Position numbers and translations under genes: made by a program
Notes under the pieces: model-generated
Seen by the model: the letters and a program-made list of their open reading frames with translations, nothing else
Told to the model about the DNA's origin: nothing
Database searches by the model: none
Shown here: positions 1 through 7,986 of the stretch, one piece after another
Numbering within the stretch: the stretch's first letter is position 1
Layout: each line of letters starts with the position of its first letter
Source of the DNA: Deltaproteobacteria bacterium
GTDB taxonomy: Bacteria; Bdellovibrionota_C; UBA2361; JAFLCA01
Direction: 5' to 3'
DNA: 44,525 nt
Assembly (NCBI GenBank): GCA_017302875.1
Contig: JAFLCA010000007.1
Span: forward strand, 1 to 44,525

Positions 1-1
1 C

Positions 2-583
2 ACTCCGTATCCGGTAGTATTTCAGCTCGTCAGTGATGTGTACGGCCCGAACGGCTCAGCACTTGGACTTGGCGAAGCTCGCCTCGTCGCTGCTGCTCAA
101 GGTTCGCTGGTGGACTCGCGCGCCTTGTTCCGCTTGACGACTCTTAGTATCGAGTTCCCAGACGGTCGCCGCAAAGAAGTTGATGTCGACGGATGGATCG
201 TCGGCGAAGACGGTATTCGCGGTATGGCCGGTGTAACGATCGATCCGATTGGTAAAGCGATTGGCGGCACCGTGCTGGCAGGAGCAATCCAGGGCGTGGG
301 TCAGGGCTTCTCCCAGGCGCAGTTGACGACAACCACCAACAACATCAACGGAAATCAGACGCTGCTTACGGGTGACGTAGGTACGTACGCCGCAGGCGTC
401 GGATTAGCGGGTGGTGCATCTATGTGGTCATCGATGATTAAGGAGCGCATTTCGATGCTTGTTCCGCAAGTGCAAGTGCTTTCGGGACGCGAAGGTACCG
501 CCGTATTTGCGAATGCATTCTCGGTGCGCGGACTGTTTGAAGCTCTCGGCGAAGACGATGACACTATGTCATCTCTCGATTAG
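2..583 (+). CDS. traB: TraB/VirB10-like T4SS core protein (3' part only)
   Basis: Only the C-terminal ~193 residues are inside the window; the frame is open to the first base, so the GTG at 38 is not a real start. TraB is the F-type counterpart of VirB10, an inner-membrane-anchored protein whose C-terminal beta-barrel forms the outer-membrane collar of the type IV secretion channel. Visible support: the DGWIVGEDGIRGMAG strand-turn segment, the Gly/Ala-rich amphipathic helix IGKAIGGTVLAGAIQGVGQ that matches the 'antenna' helix region, then a Thr/Asn-rich stretch and a closing beta segment, the order seen in F-plasmid TraB. It ends 27 bases before the likely traV start, followed by traC, which is the F-type order. 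The acidic tail (EDDDT) is unremarkable. Confidence 0.85.
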   Translation, partial: TPYPVVFQLVSDVYGPNGSALGLGEARLVAAAQGSLVDSRALFRLTTLSIEFPDGRRKEVDVDGWIVGEDGIRGMAGVTIDPIGKAIGGTVLAGAIQGVGQGFSQAQLTTTTNNINGNQTLLTGDVGTYAAGVGLAGGASMWSSMIKERISMLVPQVQVLSGREGTAVFANAFSVRGLFEALGEDDDTMSSLD

Positions 584-610
584 GTGTACGGTTTTTGAAT
601 GGAGTTATGT

Positions 611-1075
611 ATGACGTTCTTTACTAGGTCACGCTTTGTGAAGCTTGGTCTCACGCTTACCGCAGGAGCACTCTGCTCGTGCACCACGGTTAGCAACGCG
701 ATGAATCCGTTCTATGAGACCCCTCCGCCAGTAGCGCTACTTGGTGAAATGAATGATCACGCACTGAACGGCGGCAGCAACAACGAGGACGGCGCCCGCA
801 AAGCGCTCACCGCCATGGCTTCGTACAAGTCGGCACTTCCCCCGCAGCCCGTTGATCCTGTTATCCAGCCAGCGGTTGTTCGCTTGATGTGGATCCCAGA
901 TCACCTTAATAAGAATGGCGACTTAGTTCCGGCTCACTACTACTATCTCAAAGTGCTCAAGGATCGCTGGGCCGTACAAGATGCATTCGAACTTGAAGGT
1001 CAGCTTTCGCCGAACAAAGGCACGGGCGCAACTGCCGGTCTTCCCTTTGTTCCTGAATCCGAGGCCAACCAATGA
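611..1075 (+). CDS. traV: TraV-like outer-membrane lipoprotein of the T4SS
   Basis: A 154-residue secreted lipoprotein. The start at 611 is chosen because GGAG at 601-604 sits six bases upstream; an ATG at 599 would lie before this site. The N-terminus is basic then hydrophobic, ending in the lipobox LCSC with Cys24 as the acylated residue. The C-terminal half (about 88-122, including RLMWIPDHLNKNGDLVP and a following HYYYLKVLKDRW) resembles the conserved end of F-plasmid TraV, where an aromatic-rich segment packs in the outer-membrane ring with TraB and TraK. Position directly between traB and traC supports TraV. The overall similarity I can judge by eye is limited to that block; the Pro/Ala-rich middle is not diagnostic. 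It overlaps the next gene by four bases (ATGA). Confidence 0.7.
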   Translation: MTFFTRSRFVKLGLTLTAGALCSCTTVSNAMNPFYETPPPVALLGEMNDHALNGGSNNEDGARKALTAMASYKSALPPQPVDPVIQPAVVRLMWIPDHLNKNGDLVPAHYYYLKVLKDRWAVQDAFELEGQLSPNKGTGATAGLPFVPESEANQ

Positions 1076-1632
1076 AAACTCGCGTACACACCATAGCAAT
1101 GGCGTGCTTCGCGCTGAGCGTCTGTGGCGCAGGCTGCAGCAGCACCACCAAGGAGTGGAAGCCTGATCAAGAGAAAAAGGCGTTCGCGCCGATCTATCAT
1201 CAGGTGCCGCCTCAGCCGGTCTATAATCGTCTGCGCTACGTGAACTTGCCGTCCACGATGCCGCCGGCGGAGATTACGACCAATGCCAAAGAGATTTTGC
1301 CCGTGTTTCATCTGGATTTGAAGAATGCCACGATGGAAGAAGCGGCGCGTGCTTTGGCTGCAACCGCGCGCTTTGATAGCTATTGCTCAAGTTTAATCGC
1401 GGAACGCCGAATTTCGATCAACCGGCTTGGCACTATCGACGAGCTGGCGGACGAGATCGAGACATCCGCTGACATCACGGTGCAAGTTGACCGTGAAAAT
1501 CACACCGTACGATTCCTTTCCAAGTTGGCTCCTCAGCCGGAATTCTTGGATAGCGCATCAACCGAGGTGATTACGGAAAGTAAGGTTTTGAATAACGAGG
1601 TTAGTGCGAATGAGCATCAATCGGTTAACTAG
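1072..1632 (+). CDS. Lipoprotein with secretin N0/STN-like domain (DotD-like)
   Basis: A 186-residue putative lipoprotein starting at the ATGA overlap with the TraV-like gene. The signal region ends in CGAGC with Cys22 as likely lipid site; Gly at -3 makes the lipobox imperfect. Residues ~78-150 read as an N0/STN fold: FHLDLKNATMEEAARALAAT, then ISINRLGTIDELADEIE and a strand with TVQVD and TVRFL, i.e. the beta-alpha-beta-beta-alpha-beta layout of secretin N-terminal domains. In Dot/Icm (type IVB) systems the lipoprotein DotD has this fold and sits in the outer-membrane complex; classical F systems do not have such a gene between traV and traC. The role here is inferred: an extra ring subunit of the outer-membrane complex. 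It overlaps the traC start by 23 bases, suggesting translational coupling. Confidence 0.6.
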   Translation: MKTRVHTIAMACFALSVCGAGCSSTTKEWKPDQEKKAFAPIYHQVPPQPVYNRLRYVNLPSTMPPAEITTNAKEILPVFHLDLKNATMEEAARALAATARFDSYCSSLIAERRISINRLGTIDELADEIETSADITVQVDRENHTVRFLSKLAPQPEFLDSASTEVITESKVLNNEVSANEHQSVN

Positions 1633-4348
1633 GGAACGGCTGTTTCAAGACGAAACAGTTTTCAACAGCCTCCTGCCCTACGCCAAGTACGATGAAGAGT
1701 TCGGAGTGTTCGTGCATTCCGACGCCTCCCTATGGTCGATGTGGGAACTGCAACCCATTCTGATCACCAAAACTTCCGATAGCGAAGCGTTCCATCTCTG
1801 CCAGCACATCCAGGAAATGCTGGACTCGCTCGATCACACCATTAGCGCTCAATTTGTATGGATTACCACCTTTGATGTAGACGATCTCGTAAAAGACAGT
1901 ATCAATCGCTATCCGACTCGCGGTCCTGCCGGATGGATGGCAAAACGTTGGGCTCGCTCAATCCGCAGCACTGCGAATTCTGATGTATTACAGCGTCGGC
2001 CACGCAAGCTTCGTTTGATGGTGTGCTTCCGCTACGATCCACCGTGGAAAGCTACGGGCGCGTTGCAGCAGTTGAAACGCACCTTGCAGATGTTGATTGC
2101 GGGCAAAGTTGGTGTCACCGCTTCCCAGCGCCGCACCGAGTTCTTGACCTACGTAAATAAGTTCAAGGGAATTATCGACGGTACCGCCTCGAAGCTCTCT
2201 GACCTCGGGTTTCGTCCCCGCCGTATCGACGGGCAAGGCATCATCAACATCATGTATCCCTTGCTCAACCGCCGCAGTGTGAAGGCTGGCAAGTTCCGCC
2301 GCGGACGCAACACTGCTACCCCCGTGCCGGTGTTCGATCCGAAGGATTTCCTCTCCAATCAGATTTCGGAAACTCACGTTGAGCATCCTGAGAACGGCAT
2401 CATCAAGAAAGACGGCAAAGTGTACCGTTCCGTTTCGATGGTTAAGCCGCCAAAGAATTGCTTGCCGCTCATGATCGCTCCGATGCTGTCGTCTCCGTAC
2501 GAAAACGTGCTGAGCGTATGCTTTTCGAAGGATCCCCAGGAACGCCAGCTCAAGCGCCTCGATGCCCTCGACAGTACGCTTGGATTCCGCGAACGCAGCT
2601 ACATGGGTCGCGGCAACCAAAAAATTCAGCATCAGATCTCGGCTATTCGTGCTGCGCGCTCGGAACTGTACAGCGGTAGCGCTCAGATCGTGCGCGTCGG
2701 CGTGCATCAGACCTTCGTATGTCAGACCCCGGACGAGGCGATTCGCGCCTCCGCGGAAGCGGTCGCCACCTTCCCGCAGCTTAACGGCGCACGCGGAATG
2801 GTGCATGAGATTTCCGATTTGGCTTTGATGGTAAACTCGCTGCCCGGTTGCTACGATCCCATCACCGACGGTGCCGGATGGACGACCGTGATGAAGTCCT
2901 CATTGGCTGTGCGAATGTTCCCACTATGGGGAAACTGGAAAGGCAGCTCTGGATCCCTATTCGTGTTGCCGAGCTTATGGAACCGCGAATTGGTAGGCTT
3001 TGACCTGTACGACTCCAACATTGCGCCGAACGTACTCATTAGCGGCGTTTCCGGCTCCGGAAAGAGCTATCTATTATGCTATCTCCTGATCGGCATGAAC
3101 CGTGGACACTACGCCAACTTGCCGGATGGTCGTATCGTCGAGCGTCCGCCGATAACCTTCGTATTCGACAAAGGCATGGTCGGACAACCGTGCGGTTTCG
3201 AAAAGGTTGCTCGCCTGTTTGGAGGACGCATCTACGAGGCCACGCCGTCAAAGGCGCCAGCAATGAACTTCCTTGCTCGTCTTGGAGAGACTCCTCCTGA
3301 CCCACGTCAGGAAGACTACAAAGATCTGCTCGACATGTGCGCGGACATTATTGCGGACATGTCCTCGGAAGGAAATCGCGCCACCGATCGACTCGAACGC
3401 GGCACGATCATGGACACGCTTATCGAAGCGCACCGTGTGTACCGCAACGGTCCAATGAAACGCGAATTTGTATTGAGCGATGTAGTCTCCGTTCTCCGCG
3501 CGCCGAAGCGTGTTGACGAGGGTGAAGATTCGGCTCGCCGACGCCAGCGTATCGCAATGTTGATGAGTGAATACTACGGCGACGGTACGTACGCTCGATT
3601 CTTCGATCGTCCGGGCGCCCTCAAGCTTAAAGAACGCTTTATCGTGTTCGATTTGAAGGCACTCAACCGTAATCCGGATTTGCAGCGCGTCTTCTTGAAG
3701 ATCGCCATGCTGTGGGCAGATACGGTGATGAACGACGTGAATGAGCTCGATAGCCGCAAGATCTTGGTATTCGACGAAGCGCATGATCTGATCGGTAAGA
3801 CTGCAGCCGGCACTATCGAGACCGCATTCCGTTTGTATCGAAAGAGAAAGGGTATCGTAATTGCAGCATCGCAATCCGGCGAAGACTTCTACGTGGGATC
3901 AGGCGGACAAGCGATTGTGCAGAACAGCGCACACAAGATTTTCTTGCGTCAGGATCCGAGCAAGTTCCACTATACGGCGCAGGCTTTCAATCTGACGGAA
4001 CAGCAAGCAGATGTGATCTTGAGACTGCGCACGGTGAAGGGATTGGAATCGCAATTCTATCTCTTGTCTGACATCGGCGAAGGCGCCCTTATTCTACCGG
4101 TTGAACCGGCTTTCTACTGGGCAAGCACCAACAACGGTGACGACAATCAGCTCTTCGCTGAACTGCTAAAGGAATCCGACGGTGATTTCTGGAAGGCATT
4201 GGAACGCGCTGTGCAGCTTGCTCCGAATGGAGCCAAGGCTTGGCAGCAGCAGGCTAATGTGGCGCTTGCGAACCCAGATCAGCCGCAAGCGGTAACGAAT
4301 ATTGTAGGTGATATAATGGCCAGTGCTTTAGGCGGGAACTCGCAATAA
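1610..4348 (+). CDS. traC: TraC, VirB4-type T4SS ATPase
   Basis: A 912-residue F-type VirB4 homologue, the ATPase that powers pilus assembly at the inner membrane. The ATG at 1610 is preferred over GTG 1604 because GAGG at 1597-1600 is well spaced for it. Residues ~10-250 correspond to the TraC N-terminal domain (YAKYDEEFGVFVHSDASLW near the start). The ATPase domain carries Walker A GVSGSGKS (479-486) and Walker B ILVFDEAHD (718-726), followed by AASQSGEDF and IFLRQDPSKF, typical of VirB4/TraC helicase-like cores. Length is close to plasmid TraC (~875). It lies in the traB-traV-(lipoprotein)-traC order. The downstream genes differ from the plasmid order traW-traU-traN, which are absent here. 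Confidence 0.93.
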   Translation: MSINRLTRERLFQDETVFNSLLPYAKYDEEFGVFVHSDASLWSMWELQPILITKTSDSEAFHLCQHIQEMLDSLDHTISAQFVWITTFDVDDLVKDSINRYPTRGPAGWMAKRWARSIRSTANSDVLQRRPRKLRLMVCFRYDPPWKATGALQQLKRTLQMLIAGKVGVTASQRRTEFLTYVNKFKGIIDGTASKLSDLGFRPRRIDGQGIINIMYPLLNRRSVKAGKFRRGRNTATPVPVFDPKDFLSNQISETHVEHPENGIIKKDGKVYRSVSMVKPPKNCLPLMIAPMLSSPYENVLSVCFSKDPQERQLKRLDALDSTLGFRERSYMGRGNQKIQHQISAIRAARSELYSGSAQIVRVGVHQTFVCQTPDEAIRASAEAVATFPQLNGARGMVHEISDLALMVNSLPGCYDPITDGAGWTTVMKSSLAVRMFPLWGNWKGSSGSLFVLPSLWNRELVGFDLYDSNIAPNVLISGVSGSGKSYLLCYLLIGMNRGHYANLPDGRIVERPPITFVFDKGMVGQPCGFEKVARLFGGRIYEATPSKAPAMNFLARLGETPPDPRQEDYKDLLDMCADIIADMSSEGNRATDRLERGTIMDTLIEAHRVYRNGPMKREFVLSDVVSVLRAPKRVDEGEDSARRRQRIAMLMSEYYGDGTYARFFDRPGALKLKERFIVFDLKALNRNPDLQRVFLKIAMLWADTVMNDVNELDSRKILVFDEAHDLIGKTAAGTIETAFRLYRKRKGIVIAASQSGEDFYVGSGGQAIVQNSAHKIFLRQDPSKFHYTAQAFNLTEQQADVILRLRTVKGLESQFYLLSDIGEGALILPVEPAFYWASTNNGDDNQLFAELLKESDGDFWKALERAVQLAPNGAKAWQQQANVALANPDQPQAVTNIVGDIMASALGGNSQ

Positions 4349-4383
4349 AAGAACGGCAGTTTGATTTTGAAGGAGAGGTAATC

Positions 4384-4677
4384 ATGAGCTGGAACACGAA
4401 ATATGATAAAATAGCATTGCTCGCGGCGACTGCAGCATTCAGCATGTTTGCAGGCGGCTGCGCTTCGCATACGGTGACGCACACCGAAGTGAAAGAAGTC
4501 GTTGTGGCAAGCAGTAGCGACGTGCCGGGGGTAGTCGAGTACGTTTGGGAAGAGCCGATGGTGGACGTCGTTGATGTTCCGCCAGGATTAGATCCCGAAG
4601 GGCATTACTATCGTCCTGCGCATTCGGAAGTCGTAGAGATTCGGCAAGGTCGCTGGAACTACTATAAGAGCAAGTAA
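4384..4677 (+). CDS. Small lipoprotein of the T4SS cluster
   Basis: A 97-residue protein with a strong ribosome site (AAGGAGAGG seven to eight bases before the ATG). N-terminal hydrophobic segment ending in AGGC gives Cys26 as lipidation site. The mature part is short, rich in Val and acidic residues, with several Trp/Tyr (VEYVWEEP, GHYYRP, GRWNYYKSK). I do not recognise a family. It lies 35 bases after traC and nine bases before the next gene, so it is probably co-transcribed with the secretion genes. A role as an outer-membrane accessory or pilot lipoprotein is only suggested by context. Confidence 0.65.
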   Translation: MSWNTKYDKIALLAATAAFSMFAGGCASHTVTHTEVKEVVVASSSDVPGVVEYVWEEPMVDVVDVPPGLDPEGHYYRPAHSEVVEIRQGRWNYYKSK

Positions 4678-4686
4678 CGAGGCAGC

Positions 4687-5163
4687 ATGAGTCTAGTCAG
4701 CGTCAGCAACTTCACCGCGCCGTTCAAGAACCGCGTGCACTTCATCACCATTATTTTGGTGACCATTGTGTTTGCAACTCTACGCCTCTCCGGAGCAAGC
4801 ATCGAAGTTCACTCGGCTGGAGAAAACAAGCGCGGCGGAAGCGCACCGGTGACTGGAGCTAGTCGCGCCTCGACCTCGGAATCAACCTCTTCGTATGCTC
4901 CGCAAGAGCCTGCTCCACGCCAAGAAGTTGACGGCGATATCTTCCTGCGTGAACTTCGAGCGGAACGCGCGCAGAAGGCTAAACAGGCGGACATTCCGCT
5001 CAATCTTGGACAGAACACACAGGACGATCGCATCGAAGACGTCATGCGTCCTTCCTCTCCTCCTGCAGCTCGCAACAGGGCCAGCGAGCAGACTCAAGCG
5101 GACCGCAGCTCCAGCAACGGCGGGTCGCTCTCAGATATTGAAAAACAATTGGGGTTGAAATAG
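4687..5163 (+). CDS. Single-TM periplasmic protein of the T4SS cluster, unknown
   Basis: A 158-residue protein with one transmembrane segment (about 18-36, IILVTIVFATLRLSG) after a short basic N-terminus, then a low-complexity Ser/Ala/Pro/Gln-rich periplasmic region. A more ordered block at about 78-115 includes DGDIFLRELRAERAQKAKQA and DRIEDVMRP; the C-terminus is Ser/Asn-rich. No family recognised. Topology (N-in, C-out) and position between a lipoprotein and the bPH2 protein suggest an envelope accessory. A shadow ORF on the other strand in this Ser/Arg-rich stretch is not credible. Confidence 0.55.
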   Translation: MSLVSVSNFTAPFKNRVHFITIILVTIVFATLRLSGASIEVHSAGENKRGGSAPVTGASRASTSESTSSYAPQEPAPRQEVDGDIFLRELRAERAQKAKQADIPLNLGQNTQDDRIEDVMRPSSPPAARNRASEQTQADRSSSNGGSLSDIEKQLGLK

Positions 5164-5167
5164 CAGC

Positions 5168-5701
5168 GTGAACTCACAGCGTATCGTCGTGCACAAAGTT
5201 TGGCGCTCAGAAATAGAGCGCATCGTGGTGCTATTCGTGCTGTGTATCGCGGCCGTCGCCCTTTCGCACCACTTCCCCTCTTCAACCATCCGGGGAGAGC
5301 TGTTCACCCTAGGGGAAACTCGTATTGACCTCAATTTGCCCTTATTCGCCCTTATGCCGGTGGTCGCCCTTGGCGACCTATTAGCCCGAATTTATGACGT
5401 TTTATACGTTCTGGATGGGCAAGGAATTGAAGCCCGCGAAGGCATAATTTCCCTGAATCAAAGAATCATTACCTTGCGATATGAGGATGTACGCATGGTG
5501 GAGTTCGATCAGAGCCTCATTGAGCGTTTTTTAGATGTAGGAACCCTTCAAGTCGGCACTGCGGCTTCGTCAGAGGTAGAGCTTGAAATGAAGGGGGTCG
5601 CAGCGCCGCGTGAGATTCAACAGATGATTCAGTCCGAGCGTGATAAGCGCCGCATTACGGATCCAAAACCGGAAACTGATTTAGCAAGAGCGCAAGCATA
5701 A
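5168..5701 (+). CDS. bPH2 (YdbS-like) domain membrane protein
   Basis: A 177-residue inner-membrane protein starting with GTG four bases after the previous stop. Two hydrophobic segments (about 15-33 and 52-80, the second including FALMPVVALGDLLARIYDVLYV) are followed by a bacterial PH-like domain of the bPH2/YdbS type: YVLDGQGIEAREGIISLNQ, ITLRYEDVRMVEF, LDVGTLQVGTAA, then VAAPREIQQMIQSERDKRR. This strand pattern (GI...G...R.....Y..I...) is characteristic. Such domains generally mediate membrane-protein assembly; I know of no standard conjugation gene with one. Its place inside the cluster suggests an inner-membrane assembly factor of this T4SS. Confidence 0.8.
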   Translation: MNSQRIVVHKVWRSEIERIVVLFVLCIAAVALSHHFPSSTIRGELFTLGETRIDLNLPLFALMPVVALGDLLARIYDVLYVLDGQGIEAREGIISLNQRIITLRYEDVRMVEFDQSLIERFLDVGTLQVGTAASSEVELEMKGVAAPREIQQMIQSERDKRRITDPKPETDLARAQA

Positions 5702-5710
5702 AGAGGCAGT

Positions 5711-6898
5711 ATGAAGTATCAGAACCAATTTCTCAGAACATTCGTTGCTGCCGGAACTGCAGCTGCGCTGCTGGCCAGTCCCCTGCTCTGTCGCGCGGAC
5801 GACGAGATTAGCGTCGAACAAATTCGACGTGAACTCCGTCAGGCCGCTGGCACCGAGACAGAACGCACCGTTCCAACAACCATTGGGAAAGATTTCGCCT
5901 TAAGCGACAAAGACATTGAGGCTGAAAATTCCCGCCTTGAAGCTCAAGAAGCAGAGCTGCTCAAGAAATTATCGAGCCCCGAGGCGCAAGCTCTCATTAA
6001 GGATGTGGCTTCCGGAAAAACAGAGCCGCTTCCGACTGCCGCCAGCCTCGCGCTGACCGGACGAGAAGCTGCAGACCAGGCCGCCGCGGTTGCAGCTACG
6101 GCTCGCGCCGAAACGCAAATATCTGAAAAGTCAGCACCCGAACTTGAAACCGTAGTGGTGTCACGCACCATAAAGAAAATCGAAGTAATCGATACAGCCC
6201 CAAAGGCTGCGCTTAAAGCCGCACCCGTCGACGCAACGGTAAAAGCAGCAAGCGTTAAAGCCGATCGGGCAAAAACTGACGCACAGAAAGAAGCTGACGC
6301 ACGCGAAGCCTCGCTCAAGGCTCTCACCGCGCAAGTAGCGACGCTCCGTCGCGCAAATACCGATCTCAGCGCGAAATTGCAGAAATCCGATTTGCAGATT
6401 AACGATCTTTCGAAGCAGCTCGAACATGCGAAAAACCGCTTGATGTTGGCGGAGACCGAAGTTGAACGATTGGCAGGCTCCATCGACGCACGCAATCGCA
6501 GCGCTGCAATGAAATTTAGCGGCGCTACCAACGCTGCTGCCGGCAGCGCGCCCGCCAGCAACGTTGCCCCAGCGGTACAGCGCAGCAGCATCAGCAAGGC
6601 TTCTGACGATACGCCAGTTGCCACCGTCATAGCTGAAAAGGCCAATCTGCGTACGGGCCCCGGGGCGGATAATTCGCCTCTTATGTCAGTCACCCGCGGA
6701 ACACGCTTGGTTGTCGAAACTAAGCAGGGCGATTGGTACCGCGTTGTTTCCCCGACCGGAACTCGCGCATGGGTTTCCTCGGATGTGGTCGCGTTCGGCC
6801 CTAATTCGATGTCCTCTCCAACCCGTACGGTAAGGATTAAGGGATATGACGCTTCGGTTCAAAGCGAAAACTTTGATCTCACTAAGTCTGCTCAGTAG
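5711..6898 (+). CDS. Periplasmic coiled-coil protein with C-terminal SH3b domain
   Basis: A 395-residue exported protein. Signal peptide 1-29 (hydrophobic AAGTAAALLASPLL then CRA). A long Ala/Lys/Glu-rich segment follows; about 185-265 is a predicted coiled coil (heptads of L and A: LKALTAQVATLRR, LQINDLSKQLEHAKNRL). Residues ~303-365 form a bacterial SH3 domain (VIAEKANLRTGPGADN, GTRLVVETKQGDWYRVV, RAWVSSDVV), which typically binds peptidoglycan peptides. Its end overlaps the M23 peptidase gene by 53 bases, tying the two functionally: a wall-binding protein paired with a wall hydrolase, likely opening or regulating space for the secretion apparatus. Reverse-strand ORFs here are artefacts of Ala-rich codons. 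Confidence 0.8.
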   Translation: MKYQNQFLRTFVAAGTAAALLASPLLCRADDEISVEQIRRELRQAAGTETERTVPTTIGKDFALSDKDIEAENSRLEAQEAELLKKLSSPEAQALIKDVASGKTEPLPTAASLALTGREAADQAAAVAATARAETQISEKSAPELETVVVSRTIKKIEVIDTAPKAALKAAPVDATVKAASVKADRAKTDAQKEADAREASLKALTAQVATLRRANTDLSAKLQKSDLQINDLSKQLEHAKNRLMLAETEVERLAGSIDARNRSAAMKFSGATNAAAGSAPASNVAPAVQRSSISKASDDTPVATVIAEKANLRTGPGADNSPLMSVTRGTRLVVETKQGDWYRVVSPTGTRAWVSSDVVAFGPNSMSSPTRTVRIKGYDASVQSENFDLTKSAQ

Positions 6899-7361
6899 CC
6901 TCGTGCTCCTGATTGGATTTCCGTCGGCGGCCTCCCTGAGTTTGCCGACTTCAAGCTTCGTGTACCCGTTAGTCGGCACTCGCGTATCGAGCGATTATGG
7001 CTGGCGCAAACATCCTGTTATCAAGGCAACCCGACATCATGATGGCATCGACTTGGCCGCCCCGCAGGGCGCGCTCATTCGCGCCGTGAGATCGGGCGTC
7101 GTAGTTTTTTCCGATCCCTACGGCGGATACGGAAATCTCATAGTAGTAAAGCACTCCGACAACATGACCAGTCATTATGGCCATTGCAAAGAGATCAAAG
7201 TGCGCCCTGGTCAACGCGTTAATGCCGGCGAAATTATCGGTACCGTCGGGAGCACCGGTCGCGTTACCGGCCCGCATCTTCATTTTGAAATTCGCATTAA
7301 TGGGGTCCCTGAGAATCCTGAGGCCCTAATTCCAGGCCTGGCCGTAGAGGGACAAGGATAA
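6846..7361 (+). CDS. M23 (LytM-type) peptidoglycan endopeptidase
   Basis: A 171-residue exported metallopeptidase with an N-terminal hydrophobic signal (about 8-29). The catalytic domain has the complete M23 zinc set: H65 and D69 in HHDGID, H110 and H113 in SHYGH, and H144/H146 in HLHFE; GYGNLIVVKH and GSTGRVTGPHLHFE are family hallmarks. It should cleave peptidoglycan cross-links in the periplasm. Unlike LytM factors with lost ligands (e.g. EnvC), the active site is intact. The start lies inside the SH3b gene (53-base overlap) with AAGGA at 6831-6835. Conjugation systems usually use a lytic transglycosylase for wall passage; this endopeptidase may fill that role here. Confidence 0.88.
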   Translation: MTLRFKAKTLISLSLLSSLVLLIGFPSAASLSLPTSSFVYPLVGTRVSSDYGWRKHPVIKATRHHDGIDLAAPQGALIRAVRSGVVVFSDPYGGYGNLIVVKHSDNMTSHYGHCKEIKVRPGQRVNAGEIIGTVGSTGRVTGPHLHFEIRINGVPENPEALIPGLAVEGQG

Positions 7362-7480
7362 TCCAGCTCAAACCTGGTCGCTCCTGGGCAACCCTCTAAT
7401 TTCATTACACAAGTGCAGAGACTCGGTAACAAGAGTAATGTTACACGCGGAACAATTCGTGCATAACTATAGGTACAACA

Positions 7481-7496
7481 TGGGACACATTCTGCC
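7481..7496 (+). promoter_or_regulatory. Candidate sigma-54 (-24/-12) promoter for the pilin gene
   Basis: TGGGACACATTCTGCC has GG at 7482-7483 and GC at 7494-7495 with exactly ten bases between, the spacing required by RpoN, and agrees with TGGCACG-N4-TTGCW except at a few positions (G for C at the fourth base, A for G at the seventh, C for the first T of TTGC). Transcription would start near 7507, giving a ~47-base leader before the pilin ATG at 7554. rpoN itself is encoded at 29052. No convincing sigma-70 promoter is seen in the same interval. No enhancer-binding protein gene is obvious nearby. Confidence 0.4.
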
Positions 7497-7553
7497 TTGG
7501 CAGTTTGTTGTCGGTTCAACAACTGGATTAGTTACCCCTTCGGGAGTTTTAAT

Positions 7554-7961
7554 ATGTTTACGTCGTATAATTCGAAAATGAAGACCGCTTATAAGAAAGT
7601 TGGTCAGTACCTTGGAGCTGCAGTGCATGCTCCGTCCAGCCGTCAAATTCAGATCGCGCTTTTCGTGTTCGGTGTTTGCTTGCTCAGCGCAGGCCTTGCC
7701 GATCAGGCTATCGCGCAGAGTGGTGGATTGACGACTCGTTACAACGACCGACGTCTTGCTAACTCGATCAACGCGATCTTGACGTACCTTGAAGGTTCGT
7801 TCGGCGCGCTCGTGATGGTGTGCGCAGGCGTAGGAGCGATTTTGTCCTCGGCCTTCGGTCAGTACAGAGCCGCTCTCGGATTGATGATTGTTGCCCTCGG
7901 AGCGTTCATTCTTCGCTCGTTCGTTGGCACGTTCTTCAACGACAGAAACGTTCAGGCCTAA
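7554..7961 (+). CDS. traA: TraA/VirB2-like pilin precursor
   Basis: A 135-residue precursor, start chosen at 7554 because CGGGAG (7538-7543 region) is well placed. A long 54-residue leader, comparable to the 51-residue leader of F pilin, ends in the signal-peptidase-like site DQAIA before QSGG. The mature part would be 81 residues with two hydrophobic helices (YLEGSFGALVMVCAGVGAI and YRAALGLMIVALGAFILRSF) joined by a short polar loop (SSAFGQYR), the VirB2/TraA hairpin. Such subunits assemble with phospholipid into the T4SS pilus. In F plasmids traA leads the operon; here it stands at the end, separated by 190 bases from the M23 gene, with its own candidate promoter and terminator, consistent with independent high expression. 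Confidence 0.8.
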   Translation: MFTSYNSKMKTAYKKVGQYLGAAVHAPSSRQIQIALFVFGVCLLSAGLADQAIAQSGGLTTRYNDRRLANSINAILTYLEGSFGALVMVCAGVGAILSSAFGQYRAALGLMIVALGAFILRSFVGTFFNDRNVQA

Positions 7962-7986
7962 TAAGAGCGTTTCAAAAAACAAGAAA

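Noticed and set aside
1988..2806. 272-codon minus-strand ORF inside traC
   Set aside because: It lies wholly inside the clearly coding traC frame and shows no domain or ribosome site; a shadow of biased codons.
5944..6693. 249-codon minus-strand ORF, Ala/Ser-rich
   Set aside because: Opposite the Ala/Lys-rich SH3b gene; composition follows from reading GCN codons backwards.
7497..7512. TTGGCAGTTTGTTGTC as an alternative sigma-54 site before the pilin
   Set aside because: The second element is one base too close and is GT rather than GC; the site at 7481 fits better.
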